A stretch of 35,456 nt of DNA from JAAYLC01 sp964636665 (GTDB lineage Bacteria > Bacteroidota > Bacteroidia > Flavobacteriales > Flavobacteriaceae), in assembly GCA_964636665.1 (NCBI GenBank), contig CAZWVT010000015.1, forward strand, positions 1-35,456, written 5' to 3'. A program made the translations under genes and the position numbers. Below, piece after piece: positions 1-7,566 of this stretch. How positions within the stretch are numbered: the stretch's first letter is position 1; each line of letters opens with the position of its first letter. The notes under the pieces are model-generated. The model did no database searches. It worked only from the letters and a program-made list of their open reading frames with translations, and was not told the DNA's origin.

Positions 1-432
1 AGATTTATTTATAACTTAAATGCCGGTACTTTTGTAGTTGATGATTACATTTCTCCTATAGATTATAAGCATTTTAACGGAAATCAAACCCGTATAGGGA
101 CGCACTCGGATTATATAAATGTTTTCAATCTGCTGCCTTATTATGAGTTTAGCACAAAAAACACTTACTTTGAAGGACACTTTGAACATAATTTTAAAGG
201 ATGGATATTAGGTAAAATTCCCGGAATCAATTTATTAAACTGGAATCTTGTGGCTGGAGGTCATTTATTGGCTACCGAACGCAAACCTTATTCCGAAGTA
301 TCTATCGGATTTGACAATGTCGGTTTTGGTCAATTCAGAATGTTACGCATTGATTATGTGCATTCATTTCACGACAATCAACATAAAGGAGCTTTTGTGT
401 TCGGGCTAAAATTCTTACAAGTTTTTAATTGA
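1..432 (+). CDS. DUF5686 family outer-membrane protein, C-terminal part (5' end outside window)
   Basis: The frame is open from base 1 to the TGA at 430-432, so these are the last 143 residues of a longer protein. The segment is rich in alternating aromatic and polar residues typical of outer-membrane beta strands. Its end (EVSIGFDNVGFGQFRMLRID, then a final aromatic-rich strand ending KFLQVFN) resembles the C terminus of Bacteroidota DUF5686 proteins, which carry an N-terminal carboxypeptidase-regulatory-like domain and a C-terminal barrel. The N-terminal domain lies outside the window and cannot be checked. The function of the family is poorly defined, with outer-membrane location inferred. 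The stop codon overlaps the TTG start of ribD (TTGA at 429-432), so the two genes are probably cotranscribed. A TonB-dependent-type barrel is the main alternative. Confidence 0.6.
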   Translation, partial: RFIYNLNAGTFVVDDYISPIDYKHFNGNQTRIGTHSDYINVFNLLPYYEFSTKNTYFEGHFEHNFKGWILGKIPGINLLNWNLVAGGHLLATERKPYSEVSIGFDNVGFGQFRMLRIDYVHSFHDNQHKGAFVFGLKFLQVFN

Positions 433-1490
433 CAGTGACCATTGATGAAAAATACATAAAACGCTGCCTGCAACTTGCAAAAAACGGACTTGGCACCACC
501 TACCCCAATCCGTTGGTTGGAAGTGTTATTGTTGTAAACCACAAAATAATCGGTGAAGGATGGCATTACAAAACAGGCAAACCACATGCTGAAGTAAATG
601 CAATTGAAGCGGTCAAAAACAAAGAATTATTAAAAAAATCCACGTTATATGTGAATTTGGAGCCATGTAGTCATTACGGAAAAACACCACCTTGCGCACA
701 TTTAATCGCTTCATCCGGAATCAAAAAAGTAGTGATTGGGAATTTGGATCCAAATCCCAAAGTTTCCGGAAATGGAATCAACTACTTAAAAGCATCCGGA
801 TGTGAAGTTTCTTATGGGATTCTTGAAAAGTCTTGCTCAGACTTGAATAAGCGTTTTTTTACTTTTCACATAAAAAAACGTCCGTACATTTTTTTAAAAT
901 GGGCCGAAACTACCGATGGATTTCTTGCTCCCGATGCTGCATCAAGAACTAAAACAGAACCCGTTTGGATTTCCAATCCTTTTTCCCGCCAAATAGTCCA
1001 TAAACAACGAGCAGCGGAAATGGCAATTTTAGTTGGCACAAATACGGTTTTGGCAGACAATCCTTCTTTAACAGTTCGCTATTGGAAAGGAGAAAATCCA
1101 ATTCGCATTATTATTGACAGAAACCTAAAAAATTCCCCAAATGCCAAAATTTTTGATGACAGCGCCAAAACACTTCTTTTTACAGAAACAAAACCAAAGA
1201 GTACTTTAAATAATTCAACTGAAATTATTTTACTCAAAAAAAATATTCCGGTAATTCCGCAAATTTTGGAAGAATTATATAAACGAGAAATTCAATCGGT
1301 AATAATTGAAGGCGGTGCAAAAACTTTAAAAGGATTTATTTCAAATGATTTATGGGATGAAGCTCATATTTACGCTGCGCCTATATTTTTTAAAAAAGGA
1401 ATCGGAGCACCAGAAATTACCGGCGACCTTACTGATGAATTAAAAATCGGGACCAACACCCTTAGAATCATAAAAAATCAATCGATTTGA
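429..1490 (+). CDS. ribD: Bifunctional riboflavin biosynthesis deaminase/reductase RibD
   Basis: Cytosolic enzyme for two consecutive riboflavin steps: deamination of diaminohydroxyphosphoribosylaminopyrimidine and reduction of the ribosyl side chain. The N-terminal cytidine-deaminase-fold domain (about 1-145) carries the zinc site and proton shuttle H53-A54-E55 and the PCSHYGKTPPC motif with C80 and C89. The C-terminal RibD reductase domain (about 150-353) shows the FLKWAETTDG strand, VGTNTVLADNPSLT and the late IIEGGAKTLKGF motif. At 353 residues it is close to the usual full bifunctional length. The start is TTG at 429, overlapping the upstream stop; a GTG two codons later (435) is an alternative. 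The 3' end overlaps the next gene in the same TTGA way. No other riboflavin gene is in the window. I see no riboswitch, and none would fit between overlapping genes. Confidence 0.95.
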   Translation: MTVTIDEKYIKRCLQLAKNGLGTTYPNPLVGSVIVVNHKIIGEGWHYKTGKPHAEVNAIEAVKNKELLKKSTLYVNLEPCSHYGKTPPCAHLIASSGIKKVVIGNLDPNPKVSGNGINYLKASGCEVSYGILEKSCSDLNKRFFTFHIKKRPYIFLKWAETTDGFLAPDAASRTKTEPVWISNPFSRQIVHKQRAAEMAILVGTNTVLADNPSLTVRYWKGENPIRIIIDRNLKNSPNAKIFDDSAKTLLFTETKPKSTLNNSTEIILLKKNIPVIPQILEELYKREIQSVIIEGGAKTLKGFISNDLWDEAHIYAAPIFFKKGIGAPEITGDLTDELKIGTNTLRIIKNQSI

Positions 1491-2113
1491 CTGAAAAAGA
1501 TACCTATAAAACCATTGCCAAGCCCTCACCCGAAACTTTATACAAAGAAAAAGGGAGTAAGTTTTTAGGTTATGCTTTTCCCGTAAAAGACGAAGAAGAA
1601 ATAAAGGTTCATCTTGACGATTTAAAAAAACAGCATCACAATGCACGACATTGGTGTTACGCCTGGCAACTGGGAAAAAACTACGAAAATTATCGTGCCA
1701 ATGACGACGGAGAACCTTCAAACAGTGCAGGAATGCCAATTTACGGTCAGATACAATCTTTTGAATTGACCCATGTTTTGGTCGTTGTGGTTCGTTATTT
1801 CGGAGGTACAAAACTGGGGGTCGGCGGATTGGTTCAAGCTTATAAAACTTCGGCGCAACTCGCATTGGAATCGGCTGAAATTGTGGAGCATACCATTGAC
1901 GAATATCTAAAAATAAAATTTGAATATCCGGAAATGAATACCGTTATGCGGATTATAAAAGATGAAAACTTGAATATTGTTCATCAGCACCTGCATCTGA
2001 GCTGTGAAATCATATTGGCGGTTCGAAAAAAAAAGTTTAACCGAATTTTTGAAATGTTTGATAATTTATTCAAAATATCAGTCAAAAAAATAGACCATCT
2101 TAAAATGGATTAA
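1487..2113 (+). CDS. YigZ/IMPACT family protein
   Basis: A 208-residue protein with an N-terminal UPF0029/IMPACT domain (about 15-125), seen from EKGSKFLGYAFPV, then ARHWCYAW, NDDGEPSNSAGMPI and VRYFGGTKLGVGGLVQAY. A C-terminal DUF1949-like ferredoxin-fold region follows (about 135-205). Bacterial homologues (E. coli YigZ) are cytosolic; a link to translation or ribosome-associated stress has been proposed from eukaryotic IMPACT, but the bacterial role is not settled. The start is TTG at 1487, overlapping the ribD stop (TTGA), with no ATG near the N-terminal domain boundary. The gene ends head-to-head with the thioesterase gene; its stop lies inside the shared terminator hairpin. Confidence 0.88.
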   Translation: MTEKDTYKTIAKPSPETLYKEKGSKFLGYAFPVKDEEEIKVHLDDLKKQHHNARHWCYAWQLGKNYENYRANDDGEPSNSAGMPIYGQIQSFELTHVLVVVVRYFGGTKLGVGGLVQAYKTSAQLALESAEIVEHTIDEYLKIKFEYPEMNTVMRIIKDENLNIVHQHLHLSCEIILAVRKKKFNRIFEMFDNLFKISVKKIDHLKMD

Positions 2114-2123
2114 TCTATTTTTT
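2085..2123. terminator. Bidirectional terminator between convergent genes
   Basis: AAAAAATAGA (2085-2094) pairs with TCTATTTTTT (2114-2123), and CCAT (2095-2098) with ATGG (2105-2108) forms an inner stem above a small one-sided bulge. A-tract and T-tract on either side suit termination in both directions. The hairpin contains the stop of the YigZ gene (2111-2113) and touches the stop of the thioesterase gene (2122-2124), leaving no free spacer. Confidence 0.65.
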
Positions 2124-2544
2124 ATTCTTCTTTAAGTTTTTCCAACAAATAATCTGGAGCTTTCACAATCTTTCCTGTCGATTTATCTATAAAAACAAGA
2201 ATCGTTCTTGCCTTTGCCAAAAGTTTATTTTCTTCATTAAAAATTTTATATTCAAACTCAATTTTAACATTTGGTGTTTTTGCCAAATCGGTTTCCACAG
2301 TTATCCAATCGTCATAATATGCTGAGGCTTTGTAATCAATGCTAAAATGAACAACCGGAAGCATAATTCCATGCGCTTCCATCCATTTGTATGAAATTCC
2401 CATGGCTCTCAACCATTCAGTTCTTCCTTGCTCGATATAAAGGGCATAATTTCCATAATATACAACGCCCATCTGGTCTGTCTCGCCGTAGCGAACTCTG
2501 ATTTTTGTAAGATTTTTCTTCAAAATAATTTGATATTTCAACAA
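2122..2544 (-). CDS. YbgC/FadM-type acyl-CoA thioesterase (hotdog fold)
   Basis: A small 4-hydroxybenzoyl-CoA thioesterase-family protein (140 residues). The diagnostic stretch RVRYGETDQMGVVYYGNYAL contains the catalytic aspartate and the tyrosines typical of YbgC-like enzymes, followed by EQGRTEWLRAMGISY and a second half with IEFEYKIFNEE. It is expected to hydrolyse acyl-CoA in the cytosol; the natural substrate cannot be read from sequence. The start is uncertain: TTG at 2544 and 2541 are possible, as is TTG at 2523 (starting MKKNLTKIRVRY); no ATG is available. It stands alone on the minus strand, divergent from dnaA and convergent with the YigZ gene. Confidence 0.85.
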   Translation of the reverse strand: MLKYQIILKKNLTKIRVRYGETDQMGVVYYGNYALYIEQGRTEWLRAMGISYKWMEAHGIMLPVVHFSIDYKASAYYDDWITVETDLAKTPNVKIEFEYKIFNEENKLLAKARTILVFIDKSTGKIVKAPDYLLEKLKEE

Positions 2545-2627
2545 ACTTTTTTTGTAGTTTTAACCACGTGAGTATGTAGAAAAAAAATGAATAATTCAAC
2601 CTTAAACTAGTTTTTTTTATAACTTTT

Positions 2628-2636
2628 TTGTCCACA
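2628..2636 (+). other. Candidate DnaA box upstream of dnaA
   Basis: TTGTCCACA differs from the consensus TTATCCACA at one base. It lies in the AT-rich 180-bp gap between the thioesterase gene and dnaA, about 90 bp before the dnaA start, where an autoregulatory site would be expected. I saw only this one box, so it does not by itself mark an origin. A near-match to a Bacteroidota -7 element (CATATTTG, 2635-2642) overlaps it. Confidence 0.35.
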
Positions 2637-2724
2637 TATTTGCATTGTTAAAGAATATTTTCGAGGCTTCTGGAGCCTAACACTTTAACATATTTAACAA
2701 TCTCTAAAATCCTTAATTAAAATT

Positions 2725-4152
2725 ATGACTAAAACTGCTGAAACGGTTTGGAACAATTGTTTAGCTTTTATTCAAGACAATATAAGCGCTCAAGCTTATA
2801 AAACTTGGTTTGAACCAATCGTTGCAGTAAAGTTAGCAGATAATGCATTAAGTATTCAAGTTCCCAGTCAATTTTTTTATGAATGGCTTGAAGAGCATTA
2901 TGTTCAGATTTTGAAAGTTGCCTTAACTCGGGAATTAGGATCCACTGCCAAATTGGTTTATGTCATTCGGATGGAAAACACTTATGGGAATAAAGCTCCT
3001 TTTACAGAGAAGATACCCAGTACGCATCGTACTTCTGTTCAATCACAAGAAGTTTCCGTTCCGGTGAAAAACAAAGACCCGGAGTTAAAAAACCCATTTA
3101 TAATTCCCGGCATACGAAACATCAAGATTGATTCTCAATTAAACTCCAATTACAGTTTTGATAATTTCCTCGAAGGAGACTCCAACAGATTGGCGCGTTC
3201 AGCAGGTTTGGCAGTAGCAAACAAACCCGGGGGAACTTCCTTTAATCCTTTATTGATATTTGGAGGTGTTGGACTTGGAAAAACGCATTTGGCACACGCA
3301 ATCGGACTTGAAATTAAAGATAAATACCCGGATAAGACGGTTTTATATATTAGCGCAGAGAAATTTTCTCAACAGTATTCAGATTCTACACGAAACAATA
3401 CGCGAAACGATTTTATTCATTTTTATCAGATAATTGATGTTTTGATTGTAGATGACATCCAATTGTTGTCAGGAAAAACCGGAACTCAAGATGTCTTTTT
3501 CCATATTTTCAATCACCTGCATCAAATAGGCAAACAAGTTATTCTTACAAGTGACAAGGCTCCCGTCGATATGGTTGATATCGAACAACGGCTTCTTTCA
3601 CGTTTCAAATGGGGACTTTCAGCAGAATTGGCACATCCGGACTTTGATACTCGAATGGCGATTATAAAACATAAACTATATCGTGATGGCGTAGAAATGC
3701 CCGAACAAATTACTACTTTCGTAGCTGAAAATATTAAAACGAACATTCGTGAATTAGAAGGTGCTATCATTTCATTAATCGCACATTCTTCTTTTAACAA
3801 ACAAGAAGTAACCCTTGACCTTGCACAGAAAATAGTTGAAAACTACGTACGAAACACCAAAAGAGAAGTTTCTATTGACCATATTCAACAAGTTGTAAGC
3901 GATTATTTTCAAATGGATGTAGAAACACTACAATCTAAAACACGCAAACGTCACATTGTACAAGCTAGGCAATTGGCTATGTTTTTTGCTAAAAAATATA
4001 CCAAAGCTTCGTTGGCATCTATCGGTTCTCAAATCGGAAAACGCGATCACGCTACCGTGCTTCACGCTTGTAGAACAGTAGATAACCTCTTTGAAACTGA
4101 TAAACAGTTCAGAAAATATGTAGAGGAAATCAAACAAAAATTATCTGATTAA
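2725..4152 (+). CDS. dnaA: Chromosomal replication initiator DnaA
   Basis: Initiator ATPase that binds DnaA boxes and opens the chromosomal origin. Domain I (about 1-85) starts with the TVWNNCLAFIQDNIS helix and the YKTWFEPI motif. A short variable linker follows, then the AAA+ domain III (about 140-350) with Walker A GGVGLGKTH (G180-H188, K186 and T187), Walker B IVDDIQ (D243 and D244) and a sensor region around LTSDKAP. Domain IV (about 375-475) contains the DNA-binding signature GKRDHATVLHA. At 475 residues it has normal length for this group. The ATG start at 2725 matches the conserved N terminus. Transcription probably starts in the 180-bp upstream gap, which holds a candidate DnaA box. 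The next gene on the strand starts 60 bp downstream. Confidence 0.98.
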   Translation: MTKTAETVWNNCLAFIQDNISAQAYKTWFEPIVAVKLADNALSIQVPSQFFYEWLEEHYVQILKVALTRELGSTAKLVYVIRMENTYGNKAPFTEKIPSTHRTSVQSQEVSVPVKNKDPELKNPFIIPGIRNIKIDSQLNSNYSFDNFLEGDSNRLARSAGLAVANKPGGTSFNPLLIFGGVGLGKTHLAHAIGLEIKDKYPDKTVLYISAEKFSQQYSDSTRNNTRNDFIHFYQIIDVLIVDDIQLLSGKTGTQDVFFHIFNHLHQIGKQVILTSDKAPVDMVDIEQRLLSRFKWGLSAELAHPDFDTRMAIIKHKLYRDGVEMPEQITTFVAENIKTNIRELEGAIISLIAHSSFNKQEVTLDLAQKIVENYVRNTKREVSIDHIQQVVSDYFQMDVETLQSKTRKRHIVQARQLAMFFAKKYTKASLASIGSQIGKRDHATVLHACRTVDNLFETDKQFRKYVEEIKQKLSD

Positions 4153-4212
4153 TTCAGTTTAATAATTTAGGTGTAGTTCTAAAACAATGCACCTTAAAAG
4201 CTCATCATAATT

Positions 4213-4668
4213 TTGGAAAAAATAAAAATTTTAATGGTTTGCTTAGGCAATATTTGCAGATCTCCCTTAGCAGAAGAAATCCTAAAGTCAAAAATTGATT
4301 CCAATAAAGTTTTTGTAGATTCTGCAGGAACCGGACATTGGCATGTAGGGAAAGCACCTGATCCGCGAAGTATTGAAATTGCAAAAAAACACAAGCTCGA
4401 TATCGGTTACCAACGCGCCCGTCAGTTTGGAACTGCTGATTTTGATAATTTTGATATTATCTACGTGATGGACAACAGCAATAAAAAAGATGTTTTATCC
4501 TTGGCAAAAACCGATGAACAACGCAAAAAAGTCCGTTTGATTTTGGATGAAATTTTTCCCGGAGAAAATGTAGATGTTCCCGATCCATACTACGGCGGTT
4601 CTACAGGTTTTGAGAATGTTTTCAAAATGCTGGATGAAGCTTGTGACAATATTGCAAGAAATCTTTAA
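4213..4668 (+). CDS. Low-molecular-weight protein-tyrosine phosphatase
   Basis: A 151-residue cytosolic phosphatase of the LMW-PTP family. The P-loop CLGNICRS holds nucleophile C10 and R16 close to the N terminus, and the general-acid motif DPYY is at 124-127. The length and motif spacing are normal. The start is TTG at 4213, because the P-loop must sit within about ten residues of the start and no ATG lies upstream in frame; the ATG at codon 8 would cut off the first strand. In Flavobacteriaceae I recall this gene commonly following dnaA. Targets (tyrosine-phosphorylated proteins or arginine phosphate) cannot be inferred. Confidence 0.93.
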   Translation: MEKIKILMVCLGNICRSPLAEEILKSKIDSNKVFVDSAGTGHWHVGKAPDPRSIEIAKKHKLDIGYQRARQFGTADFDNFDIIYVMDNSNKKDVLSLAKTDEQRKKVRLILDEIFPGENVDVPDPYYGGSTGFENVFKMLDEACDNIARNL

Positions 4669-4725
4669 CGGTTCGTTTTTTAAAAAATAAGTACCTTAGT
4701 AATCAAACCCTAAAAATTGCTTGTG

Positions 4726-6081
4726 ATGAAAAGGACTTTACTTCTCTCAGCCCTATTTTTTTCTGTTTTTACTTTTAGTCAGTCTATTGATTTAGAACTT
4801 CTTAAAGACGGATTTACAAAGCCTCTAAGTCTTCAAAATGCCGGTGATGAAAGACTTTTTGTAGTTGAACAAAACGGGAAAATTAAAATTATTTTACCTG
4901 ATAATACCATTGCTCCTACTCCATTTTTAGACATTTCTTCAAAAGTTTCTACCGGTGGTGAGCGCGGATTGCTTGGATTGGCATTTCATCCTAATTACAT
5001 TTCAAACGGTTTTTTTTACATAAATTATACTGACGTAAACGGCAATACAGTTATTGCGAGATACCAAGTAAGCAACAATCCCAATGAAGCTGATTCTTCC
5101 TCTGAACTTATTTTGATGAATTTTTCCCAACCTGCATCAAATCATAACGGAGGAGATTTAGCATTTGGACCGGATGGTTATTTGTATATTTCATCCGGAG
5201 ATGGCGGTGAATTTGGCGATCCAAATCACAGAGCACAAAGCCTTGATGAATATTTAGGTAAAATCCTCAGAATCGACGTTGACAATCCTTCCGGTGGGAA
5301 TAATTACGGAATTCCAAACAGCAATCCTTTTGTAAATTCACCTGACGCAAAACCTGAAGTCTGGGCTTTCGGTTTAAGAAATCCCTGGCGATTTTCAATT
5401 GACGAGACCACCGACGAAATCTGGATTGCCGACGTTGGACAAGCTGATATTGAAGAAATCAACAAACAATCTTTAAACGATTCAGGATTAAACTACGGCT
5501 GGCGTTGCTACGAAGGCTCACAGCCGTTTAATTTGTCAGGATGTCCGAATGCTTCCGAACTGACTTTTCCTTTTTCTGAATACACTCATGACAACGGAAA
5601 CTGCTCAATAACCGGTGGAATTGTTTATCGCGGTTCGAATTATCCGCAATTGCAAGGACTTTACTTTTTTGCAGATTATTGCAGCGGAATGATTGGCACG
5701 GTTGATTCTAATGGAACCATAAATATTGCAGCAAACAAAACCGGAAATTGGGTTTCATTTGGAACAGACGTTTACAATGAACTTTATATTGTATCAATTT
5801 CCGATGGAAAAATCTATAAAATAAAAGATGCCACAGTATCAACCGATGAATTTCAAGAAAATAAATTTACTGTTTATCCGAATCCGGCACTAAATAATGT
5901 TTTTATAAGTCACTCGGAGCATGTGAAGTCGATAACAATTTTAAACGTCTTTGGACAAAAACTGCTAAGTCCGCCTGTCAAGAAGGAAATTGATGTGTCG
6001 ATGTTGTCTGCCGGCACTTATTTTTTACATATTCAAACCCTTTACAATCAAATGACTGTCAGGAAGTTAATAGTTAAATAA
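4726..6081 (+). CDS. Secreted PQQ-dependent sugar (glucose/sorbosone) dehydrogenase-like protein with T9SS C-terminal domain
   Basis: A 451-residue protein. Residues 1-18 (MKRTLLLSALFFSVFTFS) form a Sec signal peptide. The middle is a six-bladed beta-propeller of the soluble glucose/sorbosone dehydrogenase family, recognised from GGERGLLGLAFHPNY, SNHNGGDLAFGPDGYLYIS, SGDGGEFGDPNH and VWAFGLRNPWRFS. The last ~72 residues (from FTVYPNP to VRKLIVK) are a type A sorting domain of the type IX secretion system, so export across both membranes is expected. Many such propellers in Bacteroidota have unproven sugar or alcohol oxidase activity. A TTG at 4717 extends the frame by three codons, but ATG 4726 gives the better signal peptide. 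TACCTTAG (4691-4698) is a 7/8 match to the -7 promoter element. The methylase gene starts 2 bp after the stop. Confidence 0.9.
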   Translation: MKRTLLLSALFFSVFTFSQSIDLELLKDGFTKPLSLQNAGDERLFVVEQNGKIKIILPDNTIAPTPFLDISSKVSTGGERGLLGLAFHPNYISNGFFYINYTDVNGNTVIARYQVSNNPNEADSSSELILMNFSQPASNHNGGDLAFGPDGYLYISSGDGGEFGDPNHRAQSLDEYLGKILRIDVDNPSGGNNYGIPNSNPFVNSPDAKPEVWAFGLRNPWRFSIDETTDEIWIADVGQADIEEINKQSLNDSGLNYGWRCYEGSQPFNLSGCPNASELTFPFSEYTHDNGNCSITGGIVYRGSNYPQLQGLYFFADYCSGMIGTVDSNGTINIAANKTGNWVSFGTDVYNELYIVSISDGKIYKIKDATVSTDEFQENKFTVYPNPALNNVFISHSEHVKSITILNVFGQKLLSPPVKKEIDVSMLSAGTYFLHIQTLYNQMTVRKLIVK

Positions 6082-6083
6082 TT

Positions 6084-6794
6084 ATGAATCAAAAAGGAAA
6101 ATTGTATTTAATACCAGCTCCTCTAGGCGAAATTCAACCGTTGACGATATTACCGCTTTCGGTGAAAATGGCTATTGAAAAGATAAATCATTATATCGTA
6201 GAACATGAGAAAAATGCGCGCCGGTATATTAAAAGTATGAATTCCTCAAAGAATTTGTCGAAATTACATTTTAGTCAGATTAATAAATTTACTTCTTTAG
6301 AGGAAATTCCTACCATGCTTGATCCAATTTTTGAAGGTCATGATATGGGAATCATCAGCGATGCCGGTTGTCCGGGAATTGCCGATCCGGGTGCGCAAAT
6401 TGTTGAATTGGCACACGAGAAAAATATCCGTGTCATTCCGTTGGTTGGACCTTCTTCCATTTTATTGAGTTTAATGGCAAGTGGGTTAAACGGTCAGAAT
6501 TTTGCTTTTCACGGATATTTACCAATTGATCGAAAAGAACGCCAAACTGAATTAAAAAAATTAGAACGTGAGTCAAAAACCAACAATCAGACACAAATTT
6601 TTATTGAAACACCCTATCGGAACAATCAAATGTTGGAATTTTTAACTCAAACACTTCATCCCCAAACACGTTTGTGTATCGCTTGCGATTTAACTTTACC
6701 AACAGAATTTATTTTTACAGCTTCTATAAAAACGTGGAAAAAAACAAAAGCAGACCTTCATAAAAGACCTGCTGTATTTTTATTTCTATCGTAA
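6084..6794 (+). CDS. SAM-dependent methyltransferase, RsmI-like tetrapyrrole-methylase fold
   Basis: A 236-residue cytosolic protein of the tetrapyrrole/corrin methylase superfamily, in the subgroup related to 16S rRNA methylase RsmI. Supporting motifs are KLYLIPAPLGE at the N terminus, DMGIISDAGCPGIADPGAQI (SAM-binding region), VIPLVGPSSILLSLMASGL and IFIETPYRNN. Unlike classic RsmI, the N terminus has an insertion (HEKNARRYIKSM) and the C-terminal domain is short, as in the Bacteroidota paralogue I recall as typically found near dnaA. The exact substrate is therefore unsure; rRNA is the best guess. It starts at ATG 6084, 2 bp after the sugar-dehydrogenase gene, and is presumably cotranscribed with it. 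A terminator candidate lies within its 3' end. Confidence 0.85.
   Translation: MNQKGKLYLIPAPLGEIQPLTILPLSVKMAIEKINHYIVEHEKNARRYIKSMNSSKNLSKLHFSQINKFTSLEEIPTMLDPIFEGHDMGIISDAGCPGIADPGAQIVELAHEKNIRVIPLVGPSSILLSLMASGLNGQNFAFHGYLPIDRKERQTELKKLERESKTNNQTQIFIETPYRNNQMLEFLTQTLHPQTRLCIACDLTLPTEFIFTASIKTWKKTKADLHKRPAVFLFLS
6749..6785. terminator. Candidate bidirectional terminator
   Basis: AGCAG (6749-6753) and CTGCT (6769-6773) form a short stem, flanked by an A-rich run on the left and TATTTTTATTT on the right. It lies between the convergent methylase and lysozyme-fold genes, inside the end of the former. The stem has only 5 bp, so this is tentative. Confidence 0.4.
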
Positions 6795-6802
6795 AAAGAT
6801 TA

Positions 6803-7444
6803 TTAGAATCTCTTTGCTGCTTTTATATCGGAGATATCGTAATCAGAAAATATTTCCATATAATATTTCACACTTGCTCCATTTGCATCTTGAGAATCTT
6901 TGCTTCCTTTAGATTTTAAAAATTTTCTTACATTTCCAGGTCCTGCTAAATGTGCAGCAGCAACAATTCCGGATTCTGTAATTTCAACTCCATCAATTTC
7001 TTGCCCGACATATCTTTCAATTTCTTTACGTAAAACCCATTTATTGTATGAAACATAAGTCTGAAAAGCCAATTCTTGTTGTTGGGTATCATTTAAAAAA
7101 TTATCGATATTTTTAAAACCCATCATTCTTAGGGTATTGCGAGAAAATTGATATTTTCCTAAATATCCAAAACGGTTTACAACTTTATATTTTCCGCCGG
7201 ATTCTTTAAATCCTATCGCTTCTTTAAATCCGATATATGATTTATCTAAACTGATTAAACTTTGATTTTCGTTTTCATCAAAGTCAACTTCATCTTCCAG
7301 TGGCACGTAAAAATTAAATACTTCTTCCGATTCAGCTATAAAATCAAAATGGGTATCTTCTTTTTCAGTTAAATCAAATCCAGTAATAAAAAAGGCAATG
7401 CCAATTAATATTATCGGAATAATGATTATTCTTTTTATCATCAA
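6803..7444 (-). CDS. Membrane-anchored lysozyme-like protein (putative peptidoglycan lytic transglycosylase)
   Basis: A 213-residue protein. Residues 3-22 form a strongly hydrophobic N-terminal segment (signal anchor or uncleaved signal), followed by an acidic linker to about residue 65. The C-terminal domain looks like the lysozyme/lytic transglycosylase fold: ESGGKY with candidate catalytic E81, GYLGKYQF (Y98), and AAAHLAGPGNVRKFL near 162-176. This order, Glu then Gly-rich then AAxHLAG, is typical of periplasmic enzymes that cut the glycan backbone. The domain is short, so activity is an inference. It is monocistronic: convergent with the methylase gene, and separated from mltG by over 100 bp that contain its own promoter and a palindromic leader. 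Two adjacent ATGs could serve as start. Confidence 0.7.
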   Translation of the reverse strand: MMIKRIIIIPIILIGIAFFITGFDLTEKEDTHFDFIAESEEVFNFYVPLEDEVDFDENENQSLISLDKSYIGFKEAIGFKESGGKYKVVNRFGYLGKYQFSRNTLRMMGFKNIDNFLNDTQQQELAFQTYVSYNKWVLRKEIERYVGQEIDGVEITESGIVAAAHLAGPGNVRKFLKSKGSKDSQDANGASVKYYMEIFSDYDISDIKAAKRF

Positions 7445-7459
7445 ATTAATTCCAGTTTC

Positions 7460-7475
7460 AGTTGAATGTTCAACT
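7460..7475. repeat. Perfect palindrome in leader of lysozyme-like gene
   Basis: AGTTGAA-TG-TTCAACT, 7-bp arms with a 2-bp centre, lies between the -7 promoter element (7488-7495) and the start codon (7444). It could be an operator or a small mRNA hairpin. No second copy was seen in the window. Confidence 0.5.
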
Positions 7476-7487
7476 TATTAAAGTCTG

Positions 7488-7495
7488 CAAAGATA
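7488..7495 (-). promoter_or_regulatory. Bacteroidota -7 promoter element for lysozyme-like gene
   Basis: TATCTTTG on the minus strand matches TAnnTTTG at all fixed positions, 43 bp before the start codon. No clear TTG is seen at the -33 position. Confidence 0.6.
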
Positions 7496-7566
7496 CAAAA
7501 AAAATAAACTATCTGATTTATAGCCTATTAAAAATATATTAATTTTTACCACTGATAAAACTCTCT

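Noticed and set aside
2545..2724. Replication origin next to dnaA
   Set aside because: Only one near-consensus DnaA box is visible in the AT-rich gap, with no box cluster or clear unwinding repeats. I list the box but not an origin; skew analysis of the whole chromosome would decide.
4170..4196. Hairpin AGGTG/CACCT after dnaA
   Set aside because: Only 5 bp of stem, long loop and no T run; too weak to be called a terminator.
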